Below, one piece after another: positions 49,066 to 58,401 of a stretch of 64,000 nt of DNA (its first letter is position 1; each line of letters starts with the position of its first letter). This DNA is from Haemophilus influenzae (GTDB lineage Bacteria; Pseudomonadota; Gammaproteobacteria; Enterobacterales; Pasteurellaceae): positions 1,736,001 through 1,800,000 of the forward strand of contig NZ_LS483411.1 in the NCBI RefSeq assembly GCF_900475755.1. Reading direction: 5' to 3'. The notes beneath the pieces were generated by a model, which saw nothing but the letters and a program-made list of their open reading frames with translations, was not told the DNA's origin and searched no databases. Both the position numbers and the translations under genes were made by a program.

Positions 49066-51721
49066 TTTTCAATACCTCATTTAATAATCTTTCACAGTTT
49101 TTATTATCATTATATTTATACATATTTCTAATTCTATATAGATATTCATTTTTAATAGAAAAATTAGAAATTATACTTTTAATAATTTCAGATATTAAAT
49201 CATCTGTGTTATAAGTTACTTTTCCTGGCGCCATGCTAGTAAAGTCAAAGAATCCTTTTTTATAGTGTTTTGAATAGAATTCATCTTCATCAAATTGGAA
49301 AAATATAGATGGTTTTTCTTTGTAAGAGAAATCAAAAAACACACTAGAATAATCCGTTATTAATAATGATGCTTCATTAAAAAGATCCTTGTAAGATAGA
49401 GATAATTCATCGATAATAAGAATTTCATTTGATTCTAACTGTTTAAAGTATTTAGCATACTGTTTAAATCCAGGATGTAAAACAAATTTAATAATAACAT
49501 TATTTTCTTTTAATGTATTAATTAGTAATTTATTTGATAATAAATCGACAAAATTTTTATAGTAGTCAGATTCTTTAAAGATTTCTAATTCAGCATGCAA
49601 TCCATTTTTTATAATATTTCCACTTAGATAGGATCTCCATGTGGGCATAATGAGTACAATCTTATCTTCATCTTTTTTCTTAATTAATTTATCATATCTT
49701 GGAAAACCCACATTAAATAAGTCTTCTTTATTAAAAAAGAAATTCTTATTTTTAAATATTGAATTTTCAAAGTTTGCTGCCGTTACAATTTTATAAATAT
49801 GCTTGTTAAATTTATTTGCAGCTATTTCTATGTTATTCATAGTTATACCATGCTGTAACCATATAATTTTTGTTTCTATCAAATCATTATAATATTTTAA
49901 ATGCTTAAATGATATTGGTTTAAAAAATGATGTTGCTAAATGCGATGTAAATATATACTTAGAATTTAAATAAAGTAACTTATGTTTTAGGCTATTTTGA
50001 ATGATAACTTTACCTATTTTCTTGATTCTACTTATATCTGGGGAATTTTTATCTAGAACAAAATAAGAGTTCTTAGCGATATGAGGAACCGATTTATTAA
50101 TATACGTAAAGAATGCTTCTGCATTATCATTAGCATTAATTGGTCGGTCATTAAATAGCCAGTACTTAGGTTTATTAAGTTTTAATAATCTTAACCATTT
50201 CCATGTTTTATGTCTTTTTCTTATTAAAAATAATGATTTTATCCTATTTGATATTTTATTAATTACAGTAGAGCTTTTTATATAAAAAGCTTTTTTATAT
50301 AAAGATATACTAGTATTCTGTTCAGAATAAAGCTTAAATAAATTTGAATTAAATACGCCATTGCCAAGGAATGGACTTTCGCTATATGTTCTAAGTCTAT
50401 TTACTATATGTAAGAAGCCATTGCTTTTTCTCTTAAAATAAAGTCGATATTCACCTTTTCTAAATACTGGTATTTCGAATCTAGAATATAATATGTTATT
50501 ACTTGATTTTATATCACAGCATTTATGAATATAGAGGCTGTCGCAATAATATTCTTTAATTGGTTTTATAATATTTTTACCTTTGTCCATTATAACAATG
50601 CTAAGATCTTCGATGTTAAAATTATTAAATAATGTTTCAATTATAAGAACATTTTTTTCAATACTAATATTTTTTATATCCAATGGTAAATCATTGCATT
50701 TAAATATTTTACAATCATCTATGTTAATATAAGCATCTTCATCTATTGTTAGATTCTTTCTATATATTTCTGAAATAAAGTCAATTTTTTGTTCTTGTGT
50801 TTCTAAATACTTTGTTTTATGTAAAATAAAATCTTTAGGAATTAGAGACATAAAATCTCTATATCTATTAATTATATGATTATAATCATTCTTATTCTGG
50901 AATATTTCAGGTTTTATATTTTTTATTCTTGATCTAAGCTGGTAAGCTATTAGTTCATAGAATAAAACTTGATCTTTTGCATTAACATTTTCTAATATTT
51001 GGATTGGGGTAATAAAAGCTTGTGGTTTTACTCTACTTAGGTCTACTTGTGATCCTCCTTCTTGTCTTCTTCTATAGTTGTATTGAACGCCATTTTCGCA
51101 CACATAGCCAAATTTATTAATATTACTGTAGATATTAAAATTAAATAGGGTGTCTTCTTCTCCAAATAATGAGGTATCAAATTTATTTTTCTTAATATTA
51201 TCTCTTGGATAGAATGAACTTGCAGATGAAAGTATAAAGTTATGTTGTTCTTTATCTAAATCAATAATTCTGTTTTTATTTCCAAGTAATCTATATTTAG
51301 GATGTAATCCAGAAGCAGCCTCAAAAAATACTAAAGGTATTGATATATGAGCTAAATTTTGAGAAGAATTTTGTGTAAAAAATTTATTTACTTCATAAAG
51401 TACAGATGGAGATAATGTATCATCAGGATCAAAGAAATTAATGTATTTCCCTTCTGCAAGGGTTAATCCTTTATTTCTTGTTCCAGATAATCCTAGGTTC
51501 TTCTCATTCTTGTAATATAAAATATTATTAGGATATTTTTTTCTAAATTTTAGACATATTTCTTCACTGTTATCAGGGCTACAATCATTAACTAAAATTA
51601 ATTGAACATTTTCTTCAAAATTAATTTTCTTTTGATTTATTATACTTAATATTGCTTCTTCTAACCATTGGTCAACATTATAAATTGGCATGATTATACT
51701 GAATATGAAATTGGTTTTCAT
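49058..51721 (-). CDS. fcs2: Fcs2-like capsule polymerase, GT2 plus CDP-glycerol phosphotransferase-like domains
   Basis: 887 residues. N-terminal GT-A fold: SIIMPIYNVDQWLEEAI, a NDCSPDNSEEI segment and YINFFDPDDTLS (DxD-type). The C-terminal third resembles TagF/CDP-glycerol glycerophosphotransferase enzymes: IIWLQHGITMNN, MPTWRSYLSG, FVLHPGFKQY and LITDYSSVFFDFSYKEKPSI. No gene for a CDP-activated polyol is nearby, so the second domain may use another donor. It likely builds the capsule repeat with the Stealth protein. AT-rich. Confidence 0.8.
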   Translation of the reverse strand: MKTNFIFSIIMPIYNVDQWLEEAILSIINQKKINFEENVQLILVNDCSPDNSEEICLKFRKKYPNNILYYKNEKNLGLSGTRNKGLTLAEGKYINFFDPDDTLSPSVLYEVNKFFTQNSSQNLAHISIPLVFFEAASGLHPKYRLLGNKNRIIDLDKEQHNFILSSASSFYPRDNIKKNKFDTSLFGEEDTLFNFNIYSNINKFGYVCENGVQYNYRRRQEGGSQVDLSRVKPQAFITPIQILENVNAKDQVLFYELIAYQLRSRIKNIKPEIFQNKNDYNHIINRYRDFMSLIPKDFILHKTKYLETQEQKIDFISEIYRKNLTIDEDAYINIDDCKIFKCNDLPLDIKNISIEKNVLIIETLFNNFNIEDLSIVIMDKGKNIIKPIKEYYCDSLYIHKCCDIKSSNNILYSRFEIPVFRKGEYRLYFKRKSNGFLHIVNRLRTYSESPFLGNGVFNSNLFKLYSEQNTSISLYKKAFYIKSSTVINKISNRIKSLFLIRKRHKTWKWLRLLKLNKPKYWLFNDRPINANDNAEAFFTYINKSVPHIAKNSYFVLDKNSPDISRIKKIGKVIIQNSLKHKLLYLNSKYIFTSHLATSFFKPISFKHLKYYNDLIETKIIWLQHGITMNNIEIAANKFNKHIYKIVTAANFENSIFKNKNFFFNKEDLFNVGFPRYDKLIKKKDEDKIVLIMPTWRSYLSGNIIKNGLHAELEIFKESDYYKNFVDLLSNKLLINTLKENNVIIKFVLHPGFKQYAKYFKQLESNEILIIDELSLSYKDLFNEASLLITDYSSVFFDFSYKEKPSIFFQFDEDEFYSKHYKKGFFDFTSMAPGKVTYNTDDLISEIIKSIISNFSIKNEYLYRIRNMYKYNDNKNCERLLNEVLKNE

Positions 51722-51729
51722 GTATCCTC

Positions 51730-52824
51730 CTAAAAATATAGATTTATGAAAGTGTTAAAATTTTTATGATAAAAATGGTTATTAGAACTAGAAGTATCAT
51801 TAATACAAAAAGAATGTGGTCTATTTCCATTCTCTTTTTTTTGTAATAACTTTTTATACTGTGCCTTAGCATTTGCGGAGCGAATATTAAAGTAATAGCA
51901 AATTTCAGGCGTAAGAACACTTTTCCCTTCTAAATACATGGCATAAGGTACAAAAAAAGTAGCGAGATTAAGATCGTTTTTACCCCTAAATCTATTTGAT
52001 AAAAAACTTTCAATCTCTTCTTTAAACACACTCCATATTTTTTCAAAAACACTTTTCTTGAGTGGAATATAGGAGTGAATTAGTGGTGTTTGTATGTTTA
52101 ATTCTTGTCCATACATTTTTCGTAATAAGCGTCTTGAATTCATTGAAGCGAGTAATGTAGGCGTAGTTGTACCTTTTGCATACATTTTATCTAAGTTTTT
52201 AATGGATAGGAAAATAGAGGCTAGCCCATTAGGTTTAAAAAAATGGCTTTTTTGTAAAGGTTTAGCTACAAATACATCATCATTAAAATAAATAAAATGT
52301 TCACTTAGGTTTGGAATTTTATGTAGATTAGCCTCAATAACATGTGAATTAAACGTAGGAAGATAATCGTGATCAATGATCTCACGATGATCCACAATTT
52401 TAATTTGGGAATCTTCATTATTAAGCCAATGTGGTATTTGATTATCCGTTACGATAAAAATGTACCGTACCCAAGGTAAGAATTTTTGTACACTTTTGAC
52501 AGAGTAAAATAGCTCGTTATGTTCTTCAAATCTGACATTATCTTTCGCATAGAATGCATAGTTGTTTGCTAGTTTCGAATAGTGCTGTTTCTTTTCCTGC
52601 CATTTTTCATCTTTATCATTAACCCATGTGAAAACGACATCAATAGGTATTGGTGTATTCATTAGCGAGCTTTCTAGTTTTTCCAGATTTTCTTGATGAG
52701 AGAGAACAGCTCGTTCATCTAATTCTTTAATTCCTTGTTCATTATTTATAATAGGGTATTTATTATTCAATGCGTCACGAAAAAATATGTGTGGCTTCGT
52801 AACAAATTTTTTTAGTTTTTTCAT
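51730..52824 (-). CDS. fcs1: Fcs1-like Stealth-family sugar phosphotransferase
   Basis: 364 residues. Stealth conserved regions are clear: CR1 IDVVFTWVNDKDEKW near residue 55, CR2 ELFYSVKSVQKFLPWVRYIF near 100, CR3 EHFIYFNDDVFVAKPL near 170, and a CR4-like end. Stealth enzymes transfer hexose-1-phosphate from UDP-sugar, forming phosphodiester-linked capsules. First gene of the fcs-hcs unit. A phosphodiester polymer of amino sugars fits serotype f, with serotype c as an alternative. Confidence 0.82.
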   Translation of the reverse strand: MKKLKKFVTKPHIFFRDALNNKYPIINNEQGIKELDERAVLSHQENLEKLESSLMNTPIPIDVVFTWVNDKDEKWQEKKQHYSKLANNYAFYAKDNVRFEEHNELFYSVKSVQKFLPWVRYIFIVTDNQIPHWLNNEDSQIKIVDHREIIDHDYLPTFNSHVIEANLHKIPNLSEHFIYFNDDVFVAKPLQKSHFFKPNGLASIFLSIKNLDKMYAKGTTTPTLLASMNSRRLLRKMYGQELNIQTPLIHSYIPLKKSVFEKIWSVFKEEIESFLSNRFRGKNDLNLATFFVPYAMYLEGKSVLTPEICYYFNIRSANAKAQYKKLLQKKENGNRPHSFCINDTSSSNNHFYHKNFNTFINLYF

Positions 52825-53185
52825 ATTAATATAACCTTACTAATTATATTTAGCATATAAGCGCTAATATATATTTTAGAATCATTATTAGCTTTTCTTG
52901 CTGTTTGTATAGCGGCTAGTTCAACTGGTGATTTTAGCCTATTTAGTATGAATTGTCAATTATCAAAAAAGTAAATGAATGTAATTTTAAATTATTATGA
53001 GATTTATAAAAATATAAACAATACATAAATCGTATTAATATTAAAGAGGGGATAAAAATTTTGATTCCTGATTGAATAAATGCTATACTCTGCAGGATTA
53101 TTTTCACGCATATGAGCGAAAATGATTTATGCAATATTTTGCAAGTCTTGACGTTTTTATTCCTAATCATGAGATGAGATATTCA
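52825..53185. promoter_or_regulatory. Divergent control region between fcs1 and bexD
   Basis: 361 bases with no gene. Minus-strand promoter: TTGACA (plus TGTCAA, 52954-52959) and TAAAAT (plus ATTTTA, 52931-52936) with 17-base spacer. Plus-strand promoter: TTGATT (53061-53066) and TATACT (53084-53089), also 17 bases. GCTAATA/TATTAGC (52863-52869, 52886-52892) forms a hairpin in the fcs1 leader. No clear JUMPStart/ops element. Confidence 0.75.
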
Positions 53186-54370
53186 ATGAAAAATTATCCA
53201 CTAAAAGCGGTCAGCTTTGCATTGATGTTTGGACTTTCCGCTTGTTCTTCGTTACCAACTTCAGGACCAAGTCATTCAGCGGTATTAGATATAAACCAAG
53301 GAGCTGATGCATCTGAGTTAGCAGCAAAAGTTAATGTAGTTGAGTTAAATGAATTACTCGTGCAACAAATGTACATGGCACAACAAAGTCAACGCTTTTC
53401 AGGGTTTGCAGATGTGTCTGGCAGCAGCGGTTATGCTGGTGCTGTAAATGTGGGTGATGTATTAGAGATCTCCATTTGGGAAGCCCCTCCAGCAGTGTTA
53501 TTTGGTACAACATTTAGTAGTGAAGGACAGGGCAGTGGCCATGTTACACAATTACCTTCACAAATCGTAAATAAAAATGGTACGGTAACCGTGCCATTTG
53601 TTGGAAATATCAGTGTCGCAGGTAAGACACCAGAGGTTATTCAAGCTCAAATTGTGGCAAGCCTTAGACGTAAAGCAAATCAACCACAGGCAGTAGTTAA
53701 AATTGCTAACAATAATTCATCAGATGTGATTGTTATTCGTCAAGGTAGTACTGTGCGTATGCCATTAACTGCAAATGATGAACGTGTTTTAGATGCAGTG
53801 GCTGCTGTAGGTGGATCAACAGAAAATATTGAAGATGTGACTGTTCAGCTTACGCGAGGAAATCAAGTGAAAACATTGGCATTTGAAACCTTAATTGCCG
53901 ATCCTAAGCAAAATATTGTATTACGTGCAGGCGATGTGGTTTCACTTTTAAATACGCCATATAAATTTACAGGGCTAGGCGCTGTAGGTAATAACCAACA
54001 GTTACGTTTTTCTAGCAGTGGTATTACGCTTGCTGAAGCGATTGGTAAAATGGGCGGTTTGATTGACACGCGTTCTGACCCACGAGGTGTCTTTGTATTC
54101 CGTTATATGCCGTTTGCACAATTAGACTCTAAAGCACAGCAAGAATGGGCGGCTAAGGGGTATGGTAATGGCATGGAAGTGCCAACCGTATACCGTGCGA
54201 ATTTATTACAACCGGAAACCATGTTTTTATTACAACGCTTCCCTATCCAAGATAAAGATATTGTATATGTGTCGAATGCACCGCTTTCAGAATTCCAAAA
54301 ATTCTTGAGAATGATTTTCTCGATTACCTCGCCGGTAACGAGTACGACCAATACGATCAGAAGTTATTAA
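53186..54370 (+). CDS. bexD: BexD outer membrane capsule export lipoprotein
   Basis: 394 residues from ATG 53186, with lipoprotein signal and lipobox (FALMFGLSACSS). Wza/KpsD-like polysaccharide export domain around residues 90-190 (VGDVLEISIWEAPPAVLFG), followed by SLBB-type repeats. It forms the outer membrane channel for capsule. Upstream ATGs at 53174 and 53129 would add non-signal sequence, so 53186 is preferred. Confidence 0.93.
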   Translation: MKNYPLKAVSFALMFGLSACSSLPTSGPSHSAVLDINQGADASELAAKVNVVELNELLVQQMYMAQQSQRFSGFADVSGSSGYAGAVNVGDVLEISIWEAPPAVLFGTTFSSEGQGSGHVTQLPSQIVNKNGTVTVPFVGNISVAGKTPEVIQAQIVASLRRKANQPQAVVKIANNNSSDVIVIRQGSTVRMPLTANDERVLDAVAAVGGSTENIEDVTVQLTRGNQVKTLAFETLIADPKQNIVLRAGDVVSLLNTPYKFTGLGAVGNNQQLRFSSSGITLAEAIGKMGGLIDTRSDPRGVFVFRYMPFAQLDSKAQQEWAAKGYGNGMEVPTVYRANLLQPETMFLLQRFPIQDKDIVYVSNAPLSEFQKFLRMIFSITSPVTSTTNTIRSY

Positions 54371-54384
54371 TTTAAGGGGATAAT

Positions 54385-55518
54385 ATGACAACCGAAAACC
54401 CAGTGGCACCGAAGAAAAAGAAGAAATCACTTTGGAATAAAATGAATTCGCTTTTTGGATTAACTGTATTGATTCCAACTGCTTTTTCTGCAGTATATTT
54501 TGGTCTATTAGCATCTGATATCTATGTTTCAGAATCTAGTTTTGTAGTACGTTCTCCTCGCAGTCAGTCTTCTTTAAGCGGAGTTGGTGCATTATTGCAA
54601 AGTACGGGTTTTTCTCGTTCACAGGATGATACTTACTCTGTGCAAGAGTATATGCGTTCACGTACAGCACTATCAGCATTAGAGCAAAGTTTGCCTCTTC
54701 GCACTTTTTATTCTGAAAAAGGCGATTTATTAAGCCGCTTTAATGGGTTTGGTTTGAATGATACACAAGAGGCATTCTATCGTTATTTTAAAGAACGTTT
54801 GAGTGTTGATGTGGATTCTATTTCTGGCATTGCAACATTGCGAGTGCATGCTTTTGATGCTGAAGAAGGTTATCAAATCAATGAGCGCTTATTGAAAGAA
54901 GGTGAATCATTAATCAATAGATTAAATGAGCGTGCAAGAAAAGATACGATTGAATTTGCTGAGCAGGCCGTAAAAGATGCAGAGAAAAATGTGAATGAAA
55001 GTGCACAAGCATTGAGTCAATATCGTATTAAAAATAAAATTTTTGATTTACCGGCTCAATCTGGCGTGCAAATTTCATTAATTTCAACGTTGAAAAGTGA
55101 ATTAATCCGAGTTGAAACTCAATTAGCACAATTAATTTCAATCACGCCAGATAACCCACAAGTACCCGCATTGCAAATGCGCCAGAAAAGTTTGAAAAGA
55201 GAAATTGATGAACAAACACGTCAATTATCAGGTAATGGAAATTCAGCTGCAACACAAACTGCAGATTATCAACGTTTAGTCTTAGACAATGAGCTTGCTC
55301 AACAACAATTGACCGCAGCAATGACATCTTTACAAAACACTCGCGGAGAAGCCGATCGCCAACAACTTTATTTAGAAATAATTAGTCAACCAAGTAAACC
55401 TGACTGGGCATTAGAGCCAAGTCGTATTTATAATATCATTGCGACCTTTATTGTCGGTTTAATGTTATATGGTGTATTGAGTTTACTTATCGCAAGCATA
55501 AGAGAGCATAAAAACTAA
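54385..55518 (+). CDS. bexC: BexC inner membrane-periplasmic capsule export protein
   Basis: 377 residues, KpsE/Wzz-like adaptor. N-terminal membrane span (LFGLTVLIPTAFSAVYFGLL), long periplasmic coiled coil (about 170-330), then a C-terminal span (IIATFIVGLMLYGVLSLLIA). It links the BexAB transporter to BexD. ATG at 54385 follows AAGGGG. Its stop shares one base with bexB start. Confidence 0.94.
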   Translation: MTTENPVAPKKKKKSLWNKMNSLFGLTVLIPTAFSAVYFGLLASDIYVSESSFVVRSPRSQSSLSGVGALLQSTGFSRSQDDTYSVQEYMRSRTALSALEQSLPLRTFYSEKGDLLSRFNGFGLNDTQEAFYRYFKERLSVDVDSISGIATLRVHAFDAEEGYQINERLLKEGESLINRLNERARKDTIEFAEQAVKDAEKNVNESAQALSQYRIKNKIFDLPAQSGVQISLISTLKSELIRVETQLAQLISITPDNPQVPALQMRQKSLKREIDEQTRQLSGNGNSAATQTADYQRLVLDNELAQQQLTAAMTSLQNTRGEADRQQLYLEIISQPSKPDWALEPSRIYNIIATFIVGLMLYGVLSLLIASIREHKN

Positions 55519-56315
55519 TGCAATATGGTGATCAAACAACGTTTAAACAATCATTAGCGATTCAAGGGAGGGTGATTAACGCATTACTTATGCGTGAAAT
55601 AGTCTCTCGTTATGGGCGTAAAAATATTGGCTTTCTATGGCTGTTTGTTGAGCCTTTACTCATGACTTTTTTTATTGTGATGATGTGGAAATTTATTCGT
55701 GCTGATAAATTTTCAACTTTAAATATGATTGCTTTTGTCATGACGGGCTATCCTATGGCGATGATGTGGCGCAATGCTTCGAATCGTGCAATTGGATCAA
55801 TTTCAGCAAATCTTAGCTTACTTTATCATCGAAATGTTCGTGTGTTAGATACTATTTTTACACGAGTTTTACTGGAGGTGGCGGGGGCTTCTATTGCTCA
55901 AATTCTTTTTATGGTAATCCTGGTGATGATCGGTTGGATTGATGCGCCACAAGATGTGTTTTATATGCTTATTGCATGGTTTCTCATGGCTATGTTTGCT
56001 TTTAGCTTAGGCCTAATTATTTGTGCTATCGCTCAGCAATTTGAGGTTTTTGGTAAAATTTGGGGGACCTTAAGTTTCGTATTGTTACCTATTTCAGGAG
56101 CATTTTTCTTTGTACATAATCTTCCATCACAGGCTCAATCTATTGCACTTTGGCTTCCAATGATTCATGGTACGGAAATGTTTCGTCATGGTTACTTTGG
56201 GGATACGGTAGTCACTTATGAGAGCATCGGATTTTTAGTCGTAAGTGATTTGGCTTTATTGCTAATTGGCTTAGTGATGGTTAAAAATTTCAGTAAAGGG
56301 ATTGAGGCGCAATGA
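55518..56315 (+). CDS. bexB: BexB ABC-2 type capsule permease
   Basis: 265 residues with six membrane spans in an ABC-2 family layout. The start [20 protein letters not shown] is the cytoplasmic amphipathic gate helix, typical of KpsM-type permeases. It moves the lipid-linked capsule through the inner membrane. It overlaps bexA by four bases. Confidence 0.95.
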   Translation: MQYGDQTTFKQSLAIQGRVINALLMREIVSRYGRKNIGFLWLFVEPLLMTFFIVMMWKFIRADKFSTLNMIAFVMTGYPMAMMWRNASNRAIGSISANLSLLYHRNVRVLDTIFTRVLLEVAGASIAQILFMVILVMIGWIDAPQDVFYMLIAWFLMAMFAFSLGLIICAIAQQFEVFGKIWGTLSFVLLPISGAFFFVHNLPSQAQSIALWLPMIHGTEMFRHGYFGDTVVTYESIGFLVVSDLALLLIGLVMVKNFSKGIEAQ

Positions 56316-56965
56316 TTCGTATGAATAAAGTGTGTAAAAAGTATCACACTAATAGTGGTTGGAAAACGGTACTAAAAGATATCAATTTTGAGTTAAAAAA
56401 AGGTGAGAAAATTGGGATCCTAGGACGAAATGGAGCAGGCAAATCAACACTTATTCGGTTGATCAGTGGAGTAGAACCCCCAACAAGCGGCACTATTGAT
56501 CGTTCAATGAGTATTTCTTGGCCATTAGCTTTTAGTGGTGCATTTCAGGGAAGCTTAACCGGGATGGATAACCTGCGTTTTATCTGCCGTTTATATGATG
56601 TTGATCCTGAATATGTGACTCGTTTTACAAAAGAATTTTCTGAATTAGGTGATTATCTTTATGAACCAGTGAAGAAATACTCTTCAGGGATGAAAGCTCG
56701 GCTTGCATTCGCTCTTTCTCTTTCTGTTGAATTTGATTGTTATTTGATCGATGAAGTAATAGCGGTGGGAGATTCTCGGTTTGCAGAGAAATGCAAATAT
56801 GAATTATTTGAAAAGCGTAAAGATCGTTCCATTATTTTGGTTTCACATAGTCCAAGTGCAATGAAATCTTATTGTGATAAAGCTGTGGTGTTGGAAAATG
56901 GTATGATGCACCATTTTGAAGATATGGACAAAGCGTATCAATATTATGATCAAACTCAAAAATAA
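56312..56965 (+). CDS. bexA: BexA capsule export ATPase
   Basis: 217 residues. Walker [17 protein letters not shown] near residue 38, signature [16 protein letters not shown] near 130, Walker [14 protein letters not shown] and H-loop LVSHSPS. KpsT family. Energises BexB. Last gene of the bexDCBA operon; no clear terminator within the next 100 bases. Confidence 0.95.
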   Translation: MIRMNKVCKKYHTNSGWKTVLKDINFELKKGEKIGILGRNGAGKSTLIRLISGVEPPTSGTIDRSMSISWPLAFSGAFQGSLTGMDNLRFICRLYDVDPEYVTRFTKEFSELGDYLYEPVKKYSSGMKARLAFALSLSVEFDCYLIDEVIAVGDSRFAEKCKYELFEKRKDRSIILVSHSPSAMKSYCDKAVVLENGMMHHFEDMDKAYQYYDQTQK

Positions 56966-57099
56966 TTAATAAGTAATGTCTTAATTTAAAATTGATAGAA
57001 AGCTAAAATTGGTTTAATTGTTAAGTCTTTAATATAAAGATAATTTTTTATTGATATTTAGGTAGAATCAATTTGAGTCTTTCTAAAGTAAAGAAGCTT

Positions 57100-57662
57100 A
57101 TGATGAAAATGAAACTCTCGTAGCATTAGCAATCAGCGGAATTTGTGCTGCTGGCGTGGAAAATGCGCATGACCATATGGCAAAACCAGCACATCCTTCC
57201 ATCGAAGTAAAAGTACAACAATCAGATCCTGCAAATGGTAACAAAGATGTAGGGACTGTAACCATTACTGAATCAAATTATGGTTTAGTGTTTACACCAA
57301 ATCTACAAGGTTTAGCTGAAGGTTTACATGGTTTCCATATTTATGAAAACCCAAGCTGTGAACCAAAAGAAAAAGACGGTAAATTAATAGCAGGTTTAGC
57401 GGCTGGCGGTCACTGGGATTCTAAAGGTGCAAAACAACATGGTTACCCATGGCAAGATGATGCTCACTTAGGTGACTTACCGGCTTTAACAGTATTACAT
57501 GATGGTACAGCAACTAACCCTGTTTTAGCTCCACGTCTTAAAAAATTAGATGAAGTTCGTGGTCACTCTATTATGATTCACGCAGGTGGCGATAACCACT
57601 CAGATCATCCTGCTCCACTTGGCGGTGGCGGCCCACGTATGGCATGTGGCATGATTAAATAA
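57100..57662 (+). pseudogene. sodC: Cu,Zn superoxide dismutase SodC, inactivated
   Basis: From ATG 57100 the frame reads MMKMKLS and hits TAG; one extra A in the A-run at 57112-57114 would give the signal peptide [20 protein letters not shown]. The mature protein frame is open to 57662 and has the [17 protein letters not shown] and GGHWDSKG metal segments. The copper site normally GFHIHENPSC is [10 protein letters not shown] here (Tyr codon at 57343-57345), so a copper ligand is lost too. This His-to-Tyr change is reported for H. influenzae sodC next to the capsule locus. Confidence 0.92.
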
Positions 57663-57679
57663 GTCGATTCTTAAAGATA

Positions 57680-57743
57680 AAAAGTGAGGTCAATTTCTAA
57701 AGAGTTTTAAAACCTCTCAAAAATCGACCGCACTTTTATTTTT
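57680..57743. terminator. Hairpin from degenerate inverted uptake sequences
   Basis: AAAAGTGAGGTC (57680-57691) and GACCGCACTTTT (57726-57737) pair with one mismatch, and T-rich sequence follows. It lies between convergent sodC and merP. Confidence 0.65.
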
Positions 57744-57751
57744 TTATCACT

Positions 57752-58030
57752 TTATTTAATCACTTCCGTTGTATATTCCAATTTGTGAATGGCATTAATC
57801 AATTGCTCATCAGCCACTTTGGGGTCTTCTACAACAGTAACGGTTCTATCTTTAATGGAGGCTTTAGTGGAAATCACGCCATCAATATTGCGTAACTCTT
57901 TATTCACTAAATAAGCACAAAGCTGGCAGTTCATTTCATTCACTTTTAGCACAATTTGTTTGGTTTCATTCGCATGAGCGAAAGAAATTGCAAACAGCGA
58001 AAGCAAAAGTGCGGTACATAATTTCTTCAT
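57752..58030 (-). CDS. MerP-like periplasmic metal-binding protein, second copy
   Basis: 92 residues with the same signal peptide and MNCQLC metal site as the copy at 11332-11610. It differs mainly after residue 60 (ADEQLINAIHKLEYTTEVIK). Its merT is complete, so this is probably the original locus. Together with MerT it would take up or hand over a thiophilic metal. Confidence 0.87.
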   Translation of the reverse strand: MKKLCTALLLSLFAISFAHANETKQIVLKVNEMNCQLCAYLVNKELRNIDGVISTKASIKDRTVTVVEDPKVADEQLINAIHKLEYTTEVIK

Positions 58031-58263
58031 TTTTATTCCTAATTAGCTAATTCTAAAATCCAAGGTAAAATTGTTGGATAGGTTAAGAAAAAAATCATCA
58101 CGATAAATACAATCCAATATAAAACGATAAGTTTTTTACGGGAAATATATTTGCTACAAATGATTTTTTTGGAAAACATCAACAGCCAAAATCCATAGGC
58201 AAAGGCACATAATGAAATGATAAGCATAGGAATACGCAAATAATCATATTCGCCTAAGCCAAT
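57752..58263. repeat. 512-base duplication of merP and merT 3' part, right copy
   Basis: Aligns to 11332-11843 without gaps in the same orientation, ending after AAGCCAAT (58256-58263). Beyond that this copy continues as an intact merT. Confidence 0.9.
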
Positions 58264-58401
58264 CAACCAAGTGGACGACACACCAAATACTAAATAAATT
58301 AATGGTGCGATGCAGCACAAGGTTGATGCCACCGCAGCACTTAGTGCGGCGGCTATGGCAACCCAAAAGGATTTATTAGAGTTTTTTAGATACGTAGTCA
58401 T
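58039..58401 (-). CDS. MerT-like inner membrane metal transporter, complete
   Basis: 120 residues from ATG 58401. Membrane spans include [24 protein letters not shown] with the paired cysteines expected in the first span for metal passage, then [17 protein letters not shown] and [17 protein letters not shown]. An in-frame ATG seven codons upstream is possible. It overlaps the end of the transglutaminase-like gene. Confidence 0.85.
   Translation of the reverse strand: MTTYLKNSNKSFWVAIAAALSAAVASTLCCIAPLIYLVFGVSSTWLIGLGEYDYLRIPMLIISLCAFAYGFWLLMFSKKIICSKYISRKKLIVLYWIVFIVMIFFLTYPTILPWILELAN

Noticed and set aside
52900..52925. JUMPStart/ops element (TAGCGGCTAG) for RfaH control of capsule genes
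   Set aside because: It does not match GGCGGTAG closely and is not in the leader in the proper strand.
44541..56965. IS1016 copies flanking the capsule locus, as in some type b strains
   Set aside because: No transposase reading frame or matching inverted ends are visible on either side.
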